Of a stretch of DNA of 64,000 bases, positions 22,199 through 33,010 are shown one piece after another. The notes beneath the pieces were generated by a model that saw only the letters and a program-made list of their open reading frames with translations, did no database searches and had not been told where the DNA came from. Each line of letters opens with the position of its first letter. The first letter of the stretch is position 1. The position numbers and the translations under genes are program-made. The DNA is taken from positions 448,077 through 512,076 of the forward strand of contig MU278366.1 of assembly GCA_022385755.1 (NCBI GenBank). Direction: 5' to 3'. This stretch comes from Trametopsis cervina (lineage: Eukaryota; Basidiomycota; Agaricomycetes; Polyporales; Irpicaceae).

Positions 22199-25147
22199 TC
22201 AGCTACCGTAGCGCTCCCTAGCCTATCGTCCGCGAAACAAAATAAGTCAGCCTTCTGTACATCGTGTATCCATGTTCCGTGCAATGTGTGTTGTTGCAGT
22301 TGTATTCTACTGGTCATGGCACTCACCGAGTCCTGTGCCATGTGCACGTAGCCAGAGTATCCTTCTGTGTACTTGCCGAGCTCTTTACCTTTGCTAGCCC
22401 CAAGCCCGACACCTGCGGCATAGATCGCAGTCTGGCTACGAGAGCATGTCAATGACTGTACCCGCCACCCTTACTGCATTTCATTTGCTTACATTGGCTC
22501 CACGCGACCTTCGCCTGCTTGACCAAGTCCAGTTCCTTCCGTCCATCCCATCATCCGAAGCAACTTATTACCAACGTTCTTCTGGTCCTCACCAGGATTG
22601 ACCGGCGGAGGCGGTGGGGACGCAGGGGGAGGCGGCCCTTCGGCGAACCTCTTCTTGCTGTTCCCGGGCTTCGCCGCAGCAGAACTGCTGCTCTCCGGCA
22701 GAGGGATATCTGGCTGGTTGTGCATGATGCGACGTTCGGAAGCTCTGTCGCGGTACTTGGGCTGCTCGGCCTTCGCCTTTGCCGCTTTCGCTTTCTCTCT
22801 TGCCACCTCCCTGAGGTTTGCGTCCTTGTAGTTTCTCTGTCGATCGCGCATTAATAAAACCATGATTCACTACCCGACATCCTGCGCATACCTTGTGCAA
22901 GTCAGACTCCTTGTTATGACGCTTCAGCTGCTCCAGGCTCGCGAATTTCCTCGAACACAACAAGCACGACATGCCAGTCGGGTCGGCAAATTCCAAGTCG
23001 GGCTCTGCGGTAGGTATAGGCGTCGATGATTTCTCTTTCGCCTGCACGACTTTGACCTGCACGACCGGTTTCACAGGGGGAGGTACCTCCTATCAGACCG
23101 TGTTCTAGGTTTAGACAAGCGAATGTTACGATGAGGGCGTACCACAGGGACTGGTGGAACAGGTACAGCGGTTTCGCCTCCTTCCTTCATATCTTCCTGG
23201 ACTTGATTCCACTTGTTGATATTGTTCACGGTCTGGGCGAAACATATTAGCAGCATATCTCCGACTGACGACGGAACCTTACCTTTTTGCTGGCTACCAT
23301 AGGAGCAACCTTCTTCGCGGTGAATACTGCATCGTACCAGACGTCAATGCACACATCCACAACTGCATTTTCGTGCATCCCAAGGCGTGAGACAAACCCT
23401 TAGCATCACTCGGAAGGAGGTTATCGTGGTCCTCGCTTCCCTCTCCCGCTGCATCTTCATCCGCCATAGAGAATCCCAACACTGCCACGGGCTTCTTGAC
23501 TGCTGCCTGTGCGGCAGCAGGTAACAAAGTCTGCTTCTGTCCAAAGCCACCTTTGAAGCTCAGAGTTACGGGCTTATCTGAGACAGGAAGCGTTGAGGCC
23601 TCGACAGGCTTGTTTGTGATGTCATCGGCTTCGCGATCCCATATGAATAGGATTACCAATGGTGACAATGAAGTGTATCATACCTTTAACCTTCTTCTTC
23701 TTCTCCTTCGTAACAGGAGCTGCTTCTGTTGGTTGAGCAGGTTCTTCAACCTTGAACTCCAGAACAGCTACAGTGGAACCTTCGTCCCAATAACGGACCA
23801 TGGTCCCTTCCGCGCCGCCCAGGCTCGTCGAGGAGGGCAAACAGGCATCGTCCCGAAGAGAATAGTCAGGCAAGGGTTGAAAAGAGTAAGGATGAGCAAA
23901 CGACGCAGCCACTGGACGTTCCGATATCCGGAAGCCTGATGGATGAAGTTGCGCAGACATGGTAGCGCCGAGCACTGCTGCGGCCGACTGCAAGGCAAGC
24001 GTAAATGGTGTTCATAACAACTAAAGGTGTATTGCTCACCTGAACATCGATGAACTCGACAAAGGCAAAGCCCCAACTTGCCATGGTAGTTTTGTCCTTA
24101 ATGAGGATGATGCGTTTCATCCCCTTGGCCCCTTCCTTACCCACGCCAGACGAGTTCTTCATTGCCTGAGCGATTGCTTGTGGGCCCGACAGAGGATCCA
24201 GTCCGCGGAACAGCAGCACGGGAGCTTGGGTGTTACCAATATCCCTCGTACCGTCGTTCAAATTGAGCGGACCTCTCCTTCTGTCGCTCGGATTCGCGCT
24301 TTGAGAGTAGTCGATCTTGATGCGTCGCCCGTTGTGCGGTTGGCCGCTTTCCAGTGCCTTGTTGAACGTCGCTTTCGCAGACGCACCGTGCGACGCCGGC
24401 GGAGGCATTTGGATGAAGGGGAACCGCGGGTCGACGAACGCGCGGGCTTGGTCGATGGACGCGAATTGAGCGAATCCAAAGCCTTTCGATACACCTTTAA
24501 TAGAAACACCAGAGAGACACAAAACACGTCAATGCACGGTGCATAGTCATGAGTGAAGGGGCAAGTAAGTGCCTGATGTTCTGTCTCTGATTATTGTCAC
24601 AGATTCGACGGTACAGCTTTGTCCGGTGAGGTATGCTTGAAACTGTGAGGGACATAGCGTAAGTGCAATATACTTGCTAATAGGTATCATACTACATACG
24701 TCCGCTTCGGTGAAGTCAGGGTCCAGGCCAAGAAAGATAACGTGAGGGCTAGGTTCGCTGGGTACCATGCGTTTCTTGTGGTGGCCACCGCCGGCACCAT
24801 GGTGGCGGTCGTCTGTGTACTCGTGTGAGCCAGACTGGCCAGGATGACTGACGGTGTAGTCTTCATAGCCTCCAGATTCGTACGCTTGAGAATTGCGGTA
24901 ACCCTGCTCACAGACAGCAATGAACTGTTAGTATAGCTAGCAGAGTCATCCAATGACTTACCCCATTATTGAATTTTCGCCTCTTTCCTTCGCCATAGTA
25001 TTCCTCGTCCTTTCCTTGTGCGTGTCCCGACGAGTACTCGTTCCACGAAGAATGATCTTGACGTGAGTCGCCTTGCCAAGAGCTATCGTTCCATGAATTG
25101 TCGTTCCACGAGTCTTTGCCTCTGTCCCATTCGCGGTTGTACGCCAT
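22199..25147 (-). CDS. RBM5/RBM10-like RNA-binding splicing factor (RRM, C2H2 zinc finger, G-patch)
   Basis: A multi-exon gene starting at ATG 25147 (MAYNREWDRGKDSWNDN). The N-terminus is rich in Trp, Asn, Asp and Ser repeats. Domains in order: RRM1 (HVIFLGLDPDFTEAD about 24740, GVSKGFGFAQF about 24490), RRM2 (APVLLFRGLDPLSGPQA about 24220, ASWGFAFVEF about 24080), a disordered Pro/Lys region, a C2H2 finger (MSCLLCSRKFASLEQLKRH about 22950), a Pro-rich stretch, and a G-patch (GNKLLRMMGWTEGTGLGQ about 22540) followed by GVGLGASKGKEL. The last 24-nt exon (22222-22199) encodes ARERYGS. This order matches RBM5/RBM10/RBM6. Role inferred: regulation of spliceosome assembly and exon choice, with the G-patch activating a DEAH helicase. 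Confidence is high for the family; inner exon edges are approximate. Confidence 0.9.
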
Positions 25148-25216
25148 GGTGATGGTGAGAAGTCAAGGTGAGCGGGCGCCAAACAAGCCCAAACTCCTCT
25201 CTTTCCCGACCTCATC
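25148..25216. promoter_or_regulatory. 69-bp divergent promoter
   Basis: Only 69 bp separate the ATG of the splicing-factor gene (leftward) from the ATG of the complex I subunit gene (rightward). Both promoters and leaders must overlap each other or the neighbouring coding sequence. Confidence 0.7.
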
Positions 25217-25691
25217 ATGGCTGGCGGGCACGGCGGTACGTGGAATGGTCAATGCGCTGTACTGAATATTAACTGAGACCTGTAATGTTTAGGACCCGTA
25301 AGAGTATGTATTACGTGGTATAGTATATGAACATGGCTAACTCAGTTCTCCTCATGTCTCATAGCTTGACCCCGCCATCGAGCGGTGGAATTCCATGGTG
25401 AGTCGTCCTCTACGCCTGTCTTTACCTTAGCAATGATTCTCATGTAGCGACTTTCTTTTCTATATAGCGAGAGAATGTCTACAAGCACTTCCGATTCACT
25501 CCGAAGACGACCATACAGTCAATACTGGGACTAGTTGTAATCCCTGGAATCGTGTACTACGTTGCTGCAAGCACAGACGTGCGTCCTCCACTTTTTTCTT
25601 GCCGTTCTACGTCGCTAACATGATACTGGTCCGGCAGCTGAAGTATAAGTGGAACGGCCGTAGGAAAGGAGAGTCGTTAATCGCAGAGTGA
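25217..25691 (+). CDS. Complex I accessory subunit B15/NDUFB4-like, with a 5-nt micro-exon
   Basis: Five exons: 25217-25235, 25293-25297, 25365-25397, 25468-25578 and 25638-25691. Together they encode 73 residues starting MAGGHGGPLDPAIERW. The middle holds MRENVYKHFRFTPKTT, then a membrane segment (LGLVVIPGIVYYVAAST) and a basic tail with KYKWNGRRKGESL. This is the shape of the fungal B15/NDUFB4-type membrane-arm subunit: short N-terminal matrix part, one transmembrane helix, WxGKRKGESL-like end. The second exon of five bases (GACCC) is needed to keep the frame between GHG and LDPAIERW; without it the frame breaks. The stop lies 62 bp from the convergent COQ7 stop. Confidence 0.87.
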
Positions 25692-25753
25692 ACTCCCTAC
25701 ACCAGTGCCTAGACGTTTCGACGGCATATTCGCTTCCCACAATAAATGAATAT

Positions 25754-26556
25754 TTAGAATCGCTTGCACAGTTCGATGGCGACTTTACAACCTGCTCCAA
25801 CTACAGTGCTAAGAAGTGCATGTGCAGGGGCCCGTTGCGAATGATTGAGCACCGCGGTGTCCAGGTGCTCCAACTCATCATCTCGGAACTCTTTGATAAC
25901 CTCTTTTAGCAAAGGTATGCTTGGGTGGGCGGTTCTCATCTCATCTAGCTCTTTCAGTTGGCTGCACAATGGTCAGGTCGAGATGAAAACGCTGGTACGA
26001 CAGGGAAACGGCTCTACTCACTCATCGTAGTGTTCGCCTATGACTGTCTCTACAGCCTCGGTGCATGCCATAGCAGCCTCTTTGCCCATAAGAGCGGTCA
26101 CCGCACCTAGTCCGAACCCAGCTACCTTCGCTACGTCCCAGAGCATTGTCGGTCGTACCCGGTGCTGCAGCTGTAGCTTGTTCATCACACTCAGATGTTT
26201 CTTCTCTTGTTCCCACATATCCTGCAGGTGTGAAGCAATCAACGCTTTGCCTTCATAGAATAAGCATATCTATCGATGCGTACTGTAATTAGGGGCCCGG
26301 CGGTGCGATGTCGTCTGAGCACGGCCAGTTGGCCCATGTAAATGTAGTTTGCGGCTATTTCACCGGCTTGATCCACACGTAGCGCAGCATCCAGAGCATC
26401 TCTCTGATCTGGCGTAATATCCTGCGGTGTACTTGATGTTGACGGGTCTTGGGAATTATTGAGAGTAGTATAGGCTGTTGACGGAGGAATGCGGGCTGCT
26501 GTGGCGAACGTCCTCCGAACTGGTCGCAGGACTCGAGTGGATCTTGAAGTAAACAT
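25754..26556 (-). CDS. COQ7: COQ7/CAT5 demethoxyubiquinone hydroxylase, mitochondrial
   Basis: Three exons in phase: 26556-26284, 26221-26022 and 25961-25754, giving 226 residues. The first about 30 residues form a mitochondrial presequence (MFTSRSTRVLRPVRRTFATAAR). The di-iron carboxylate ligands typical of COQ7 are visible: E in DQAGEIAANYIYMGQ, E-x-x-H in WEQEKKHL, E in ACTEAVETVIGEHY, and E-x-x-H in FRDDELEHLD. Family role (known): C-6 hydroxylation of demethoxyubiquinone in ubiquinone synthesis on the matrix side of the inner membrane. Length and motifs are complete. A divergent gene starts 330 bp upstream. Confidence 0.97.
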
Positions 26557-26886
26557 TGTTTGCTAAAGTTTAAAGTGGAAAGGATATTATAAAGTGTATA
26601 AAATGAGGCCAAGATCGAGAAGAAACAGCAGGCCCTGCGGGGTAATGGAGATGGAGGCGGAAAGGATTTCTAGTAATGTACCCGGCCAGGGATCGAACTG
26701 GGCCGATGACGCGGTCGCGTGCATGTCACGAGGCACGTGCATGATCGCGTCCCTCATCGCAGGGCCTCCCTTTCAGCTCGTGCCCGCCTTGGATACGAAC
26801 ATCCGAAGCAGCCACTTCATTCGTGTCACATACCTACTCTCTATTCGCATCTCCATTTGTACCTTTTCCCGCTCATTACGTTGAAT
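26557..26886. promoter_or_regulatory. Divergent promoter between COQ7 and the P-G-G repeat protein gene
   Basis: 330 bp with no coding frame of its own. It contains C/T-rich sequence before the rightward ATG (about 26835-26880), usual for a fungal promoter and leader. No specific binding site is claimed. Confidence 0.45.
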
Positions 26887-27939
26887 ATGGCCGCCAAATC
26901 GTAAGTGTGGTCCGAATCAGAACACCAATAGCATAAAGATCTCACGCGTGAATTTGCCACAGCTTCACTCCCGCACAGGTTGTAGACATGAACAAGGAGA
27001 AGGAGTGGGCTTCTAGTCTCGGTAAGTTTATATAAGCTTTGGAGAGTGACCGGGAATGTGAGCAATGTCTATCCACCCAACCAGGAATGCTGGACTGGGA
27101 CAAAACCAGCATCGTGTTCACGAAGCGTACTTTGATTGAATTTCTCAGGCAAGTATACGCGTGAGAAAGAGAACGATGTCTTCTTGAACGATTCTATACA
27201 GGTATACTGGAACCACTGTCGACCCGAACTTTACGAACATCTCGAAGCTCCCCAGTAAGCCAATGTTCAGTACTGAATGATGAGCCACACAGCTAAACAT
27301 GCAACTCAGAATATGCGACCTTCGGCAAGATTGCTGATGCACCAGCCGGTACTTCCACGGAGGCGATTGCAGAAACTTCAGAGGAGCCTGCAGCCGCCCC
27401 AGTAGCAGCCGCTTCAACTTCACCTGAACAGCCGGCCAGTAAGTAACGATGCGGCCCCATTGCATATTGGCGTTTGCTTATGGGTATCATAGCTACAGGT
27501 GTACGAGGCTTCATCCCCTCACGCCGTGTCCGCACCGCGCCCGGTGGCGAATCGCACATGAATGAGATTTTCGGCGGCTCTATCGACGAAGAGGTGCAAC
27601 CACCCGCACATGCCACCAGTCGAGTGGCTCCTCCTCAGGCACCAGAACAGACCTTCCCGGACAGAACTCACGGCCGGTAAGTAGGGATTTATTTATGGCC
27701 TTGTATCAATACCTGAGTTCCGCGAAAGGAATGAGTCCGTCGTCGAAGAGAAGCGCGGCTTCGTTCCCACCCGTCGGTATGTCCTCCATCTTCTGTATTA
27801 TTTACTACACCTCTCATCGGTTTATCAGTGTTCGCGAGCAACCAGGAGGTCGCGACAGCATTAGCGATGTAAGTCGTCAGAACCCGGTTTTGAATGCGAC
27901 GTATAATTGACTATTGGGCAGATTCTCTCTTTTAACTAA
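26887..27939 (+). CDS. Small disordered protein with two R-V-x3-P-G-G repeats (Jupiter/HN1-like?)
   Basis: Nine exons join in phase: 26887-26900, 26963-27021, 27085-27148, 27202-27254, 27310-27438, 27493-27676, 27729-27776, 27829-27868 and 27922-27939, giving 202 residues. The N-terminus (MAAKSFTPAQVVDMNKEKEW) and middle are hydrophilic with an Ala/Pro/Glu linker. Two copies of one motif are visible: GFIPSRRVRTAPGGESHMN at about residue 109 and GFVPTRRVREQPGGRDSIS near the C-terminus, following a Pro-rich linker. The RV-x3-PGG-x-S core resembles the repeat of Jupiter/HN1 (JPT) and SPIRAL1-type microtubule-associated proteins. The third intron (27149-27201) uses a GC donor (AG|GCAAGT). Family not firmly recognised; function inferred only. 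Confidence 0.7.
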
Positions 27940-28212
27940 GGGGTCTGACTGAAATTGAAATCGTGTGGAATAATAGGTGTACATGAAGGGTACATATGTC
28001 GCTAAGTAGTTTTGTTTTGTGTCAACCATTTCTTGGAAAGGGTTGAATACGCTGTCATGAATGAAATTGTTGTTTTCTTCCCAGAACTTACGCCTCTCTC
28101 ATATATCTCAATAGCAAAGGACTAGATACTATCCCGCGGGGTGAACCGCGCTCTCCCGCGCCGCTCGCAAAAATGAAACAGTTCGAGTTAGCCCGCATGG
28201 ATAAAATCTCAG
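27940..28212. other. 3' flank
   Basis: Non-coding, AT-rich near 27940-28100, leading to the tRNA gene. Nothing else seen. Confidence 0.4.
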
Positions 28213-28308
28213 TGGTGGCGGCGAGGTTCGAACTCGCGCGGACTTACGCCCATTGGGAATCAAGATAAACTTAAATCCAACGCCTTAGACCAACTCGGCC
28301 ACGCCACC
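28213..28308 (-). tRNA. tRNA-Leu (anticodon UAA) with short intron
   Basis: On the minus strand the gene begins GGTGGCG at 28308-28302, which pairs with CGCCACC at 28220-28214; the discriminator base A is at 28213. The D-arm reads TGGCCGAGTTGGTCTAAGGC, typical of class II leucine tRNAs. The anticodon loop contains TTTAAG (anticodon TAA), followed by an intron of about 9-10 bases at the usual position after base 37. A long variable arm (TGGGC-GTAA-GTCCG) and the T-arm GAGTTCGAACCTC follow. The anticodon stem seems to hold one A-C mismatch, so the exact intron edges are uncertain. Box A and box B promoters are internal. Confidence 0.92.
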
Positions 28309-30303
28309 CTCAGTCAATCGATCGGCCACAACCATCGATATCATTGGGGGCATGAACATTGACCGGGTAGAATGCTTTTGCCGCAGCGGACCGTAACCCG
28401 AGCGGTCACGTCACGGGCGCGTTCAAATTGAACATGGGCCAAACAACGCGTCAACAAGGACCGTGTCTTAATGAACGCGACGAGCCACTTTCGTGTCTCA
28501 ACGCCTCACGTCATACCCTCGCACCCACGTATGGTTGTGGAACATGTATCCATACCCAGGAACATTGTCGGTGTGTTTTAATCTGATAAACCGTTGGTAT
28601 CGGAGGTTGCGCACTCAAAGGGCGGCAGCGAGAAAGAGGCATCGCGAGCACAGGTTTGCTCTATAAGTGCGGCTGTGTAGCGGGGACGAGTAAAGCCCGG
28701 CTGAACATGAATGTTTCGGCCTGCGTCTTATGCAGACAATGGCGGCAGTCGAAAGCGCGTCGGGATGATATCGCTCATCATTGCACCACCGTGAATTACA
28801 CTTCGATGGAGATGATGAACTGAGCTAAGCCGGTGCGGGAAATTGTTGGCGGCGACGACATTGCCGTGGAGTGAAGAGCGCGTTCGTCAAGTGTTCGTCA
28901 GCGGTTCTGCGAATGACACATCTGCGGCATATCTGCAATGTACCGTGAAGTTCGTAGTCAGGCAGGAGGGCAGCCATGGGCAAGTTTGACCATAAAAAGG
29001 ATATAGCACTGTCAGCACATCTCACTACTGTCCATATTCGATAGATACACTTGTGACGGGCCATGCCAAGTAGTCTTTACATCCTGGTAATGAATATGTA
29101 GAGCAACGACGAGGAACTGCCGTGATATACAAAATGAAATCGATAAGGGCAGGGTAGATACGATGATGGACGTGTGGACAATAGGTCTCCAACGGCCACT
29201 CCACAGGGTCATTTTGTGATGCAGAGAGTCCGGCACGAGCTGGGTCAGAATTGTTGAAGACCAGAGTGACCATTCTTGTTCTGTCACAGACTCGCAAAGT
29301 GGCAACGCAGGATTATGTAACTCCAAACCGAACATGAACCAAATAACGCGTAAACAACAACCCTATATGGTTGCGCTATTTTCCTCCTGCTCTTGCTGGC
29401 ACTCCTCCTCCCTGCCTCAACATCTCTAATTTCTGCGAAACCATATCATCGTGAGTACATCTCTGCACCTGTTCTGGCCCTTAGTGCGTGGTGTATGCGC
29501 AGAGTTTGGAAGAGGCGGCCAAGTCGGGGATGTTGGCGGACCCACAGAGGTCAACACAACACCAACAGACTGCCCCGCCTATTTCTCACCCTTACGTGAC
29601 ATCAACTCGTGTTCGTCGCCTGTTCATGGGCTACTGCCATCTCGCGCGCCTTGTTTCCTCCGAGTTCTGTCGAGCTAACATACACTCATTCGCACCCCAG
29701 GCGCGGCCTCCTCCGTCCAAGACCTTCGTTCACGAGACATATCAAGCACACAGTAAGTCATCATCACTTTGTGAACCAAACATGTCAGGCATATCAGCAC
29801 GCAACGTGCTTGATCTGGGTTCCAAATGGTCGAACAATGGGCATTCCAATCCCAAGTTTCCCCCGCTGCTGTGCCTCCGAGCTCCTGGCACAATAGGCTT
29901 AGACCCCTGAGCCACATTGCATCTGTCCCGGAGGGACCGTATCACCTTAATCGTCCAGTTTATCATGATCTCTTTGCTCCGGTCTGGGCATATGCTGACG
30001 CCACGACTTTGTGTTTGCAGCCGGTCTTCCCAAAGAAGACTATACGCGACAAATCTACGAAATACCGAGCATACGACTGCGCTCCGCGAGATTCAAGATT
30101 TGAGATTCGGGCCACAAAGAGTTGTTGATATTCATCCCGGTTCGTCTTGCCACCCATACCTCTTTGGGATGTTGTTCTGACCTCTCTCTGTGCTCTCTCC
30201 TTCGCCTCTGCGCATGTGGTCTTTGTACACGAACCTCACGATTGCACGACCTGTATCGATAATACGTCCTTGTTGTACACTATCCCGCACCTTCCACTTT
30301 GGC
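28309..30303. other. Two-kilobase intergenic region upstream of CDC25
   Basis: Several short frames occur on both strands but none has convincing family signal or splice structure. A short diverged direct repeat is present at about 28429-28458 and 29331-29358; each copy contains ACGCGT, the MluI cell-cycle-box core. 29370-30180 may hold leader or promoter sequence of CDC25. Confidence 0.4.
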
Positions 30304-33010
30304 ATGGCACCGAACAGACCCATTAAACGCCCGCGCGCGGCCACACAGAGCAACTTCCGCCTCCCACTACCCGCCGCCTTCCTCGTCACGAAGGCCACGA
30401 ATCGTTTCACGATGCCCCTCTTCATGCGTTCCCAACCATTGAGCGCGTTCCCCAGCCGTAGGGACGAGATCGACGCGTTCCTTTCGTCTGAAGTCGAACT
30501 TCAACTGGAGGACTCCTTCGCGTCCAACATGTCCCTCCATTCGCCCCCTCAATCCAGACGCGAGATAGGCCTCCCGTCCGAAGACTCACGCGACTACACT
30601 CCGATGGATATCTCCCCGGCTCCCCAACGCGTCCTCGCCACCTCCAAAGTCCAACCATACCGATACGACGAGGACCTAACCGCGCGTCTACCCCCCGCCC
30701 CCAAGGTCGTTACAGGCCGGCCACGCTCAAACACCGCCTCGGGTACCCAGAGACTCTTCGGAAAAGATGTCAGCAACAACAGAGATAGCGGGTATGTGGT
30801 GGTTAGCAGCAAGAGTAGCGACAAGGACAAGGCCTCTGAGAAGGCCGGGAAGAAGCTTCAGAGGGCAGCGTTGCCCTTTGAGTGGATGCAGAGTGCAGCC
30901 CCCGAACCCAGTCTGCGCGATCAGTCTATGCTATCCAGTGCTACGAAGGTATGTCTCGCAGTCTCATACGCGCTCGATCATCGTTCTCAACGTTAATCTC
31001 ACATTGTCAGCCCATGGACATTTCAACCTCGCCCATCGAACCGATGGACGTGGACATGTCATACGCGTCGATCTCGTCGTCAGCCCCCGAGTCCCCTGCT
31101 CCCCTGTCAGCCGCACCTACCATCACCCAGTTCAACGTCAATCCTCGCTACGTTGGTACCCCCGAGTCGCCAGCGGCGCGTGAGCGGTCTCTCAGCAACC
31201 TATTTTATGAGTCGGTATCCCCCCGTCGGCGCTCTATTGATGGCACGCGACCACAGTTACACCAGTTCAATGATATTAGCGCTGAGGTTGAAAGCCCTCA
31301 ACAGCCCCTGCACAAGAAGAAGCGTTCCTATTCTCCTCCCTCCAGTGTGAGGAGACCGCATCACCTCCTGCTGAACGATGATGCGTTATCGTCTTCCCCA
31401 GGGCTGATGTCCTCCCCCTCAGTCCTCAAGCTCGAGAGGTTGGCTGCTCGCCCAGTGGCCCGTACTCTTGCTGTCGGAGACCCATTGGGCTTGAACGCCA
31501 ACAACAAACGTCCTCGCAGGCCTGTTCTGAGCGCCATGGTGACGCCAGGCGACATGGAGAGCATGTTGCACACGGCTCTTCCACAAATGGAGAGTGCGGC
31601 TGGCGCGGAAGACCGAGAGAGGGAAAAGGGTCGGGAGGCCGACGTGAAGCTGAGGCCCAGCGAACGCGTCCTGCCTCCTGTCCGCCGCGCATTCTCTGCC
31701 ATGATCCCCGCCTCGATTAACCCCATGGAGCAGTCGTTCTCGTCTGAGGGGGACTCGGTGTCGATGGATGGCCCCGACATGAGCTCGCCTGCACAGGCGT
31801 ATGCCAGACGTCAACACGTGAAGACCATCCGTCGCTGCGACGGGACGGACGACTTCAGGAGCATCACTGGTGCTACCGCCTTGCTCAAGCGCGATGGTGA
31901 GATGAGGGCACCCAGGAAGAGCCAGGAGAAGGTCGAGAAGCCTGTTGTCACTGAGAGGAACACGCCGAGAAGCAAGTACCTGACTGGCCTGAGCGGGTTC
32001 GGAGACAACGAGGCTCATGGAAAGATCTTGCCTTGCCATCGCGTGCGTGAGGACGGCCTGATGAGGATCACTGTGCAGACGGTACGTCACCATCTTATCT
32101 CGTCTGTGCCCGATAAGAGTAACAGCTCACTATCTCATCTAGGTCAACGACTTGATCGACGGCAAGTTCGACTCCCAGATCGCTGCGTTCCACGTTATCG
32201 ACTGCCGGTTCGACTACGAGTACAACGGAGGCCACATCCCTGGAGCTATCAACATCAACACTACCGTCGGCGTCGAGGAGCTCCTGTTGGGCGCTGCTAT
32301 GCCCAAGCCTAAGCCCTCGATCAGCGGTGACGGTGATAAGAAGACGGTGCTCGTGTTCCACTGCGAATTCAGCTGCAAGAGAGCCCCGACCTTGTAAGCT
32401 TTCATCTCCCTCGCGACCGTCTCGTGTCCTGTTTAGTCCAGCGCTAACAACAGCCAATAGCGCAAAGCATCTCCGCTCCAAGGACCGCTCGTTGAACAAC
32501 CACGTGTACCCTCGTATCCACTATCCCGAGGTGTACATTCTCGAGGGTGGGTACTGCAAGTACTACAAGACTACGGGCGAGCGCTGCGAGCCCCGTGCGT
32601 ACGTGAGGATGGACGATCCCGTGCACGCCGCCTCGCGTAAGGAGGACCTGGACCAGTTCCGTAAGGGCAAGTTCGGACGCACCAAGTCGTACGCGTACGG
32701 CGACGGCAAGAACGGCATGATGGCTCCCGCTGTGCCCAAGCGCAACAGCGCCCCGTCTGGCCAGGTCAGCACCCTGTTCGTCGCCGGGAACGCTGCGAGG
32801 ACGAGGAGGACCAACGGTCTCCTGCAGACGCTTCAAGAGGACTCGAGTGGCGCTCAACATAGCGAGGACGAAGACACTGACATCGGCGACAGCCCGTGCC
32901 CTCCTCCGACTAAAGCTGTAGGCGTCATCTTTAAGGGAAAGAAGATCCCCCGCGCCCCCCTGGCTAGAGCCGAAACGTATGGACCTGCGAGGATGACACT
33001 TGGCTATTGA
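30304..33010 (+). CDS. cdc25: Cdc25-type M-phase inducer phosphatase
   Basis: Four exons in phase: 30304-30948, 31011-32081, 32143-32393 and 32461-33010, giving 838 residues from the ATG at 30304 (MAPNRPIKRPRAA). A later in-frame Met at 30415 is also possible. The N-terminal 580 residues are disordered and full of SP/TP sites (MDISPAP, SYSPPSS, MIPASINPMEQSF), as expected for a phosphorylation-controlled region. The catalytic rhodanese domain starts near LPCHRVREDGLMRIT. It contains FHVIDCRFDYEYNGGHI and the active-site loop HCEFSCKRAP (HCx5R), then YILEGGYCKYY. Family role (known): dual-specificity phosphatase that removes inhibitory phosphates from Cdc2 at mitotic entry. The active site is intact. 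The C-terminal tail after the catalytic domain is long and basic. Confidence 0.95.

Noticed and set aside
26680..26760. A tRNA-like T-arm (GGATCGAACTGG)
   Set aside because: No matching acceptor stem, D-arm or anticodon arm could be drawn around it.
29012..29910. Several 70-140 codon frames on both strands before CDC25
   Set aside because: No splice pattern, domain or conserved composition; treated as intergenic.
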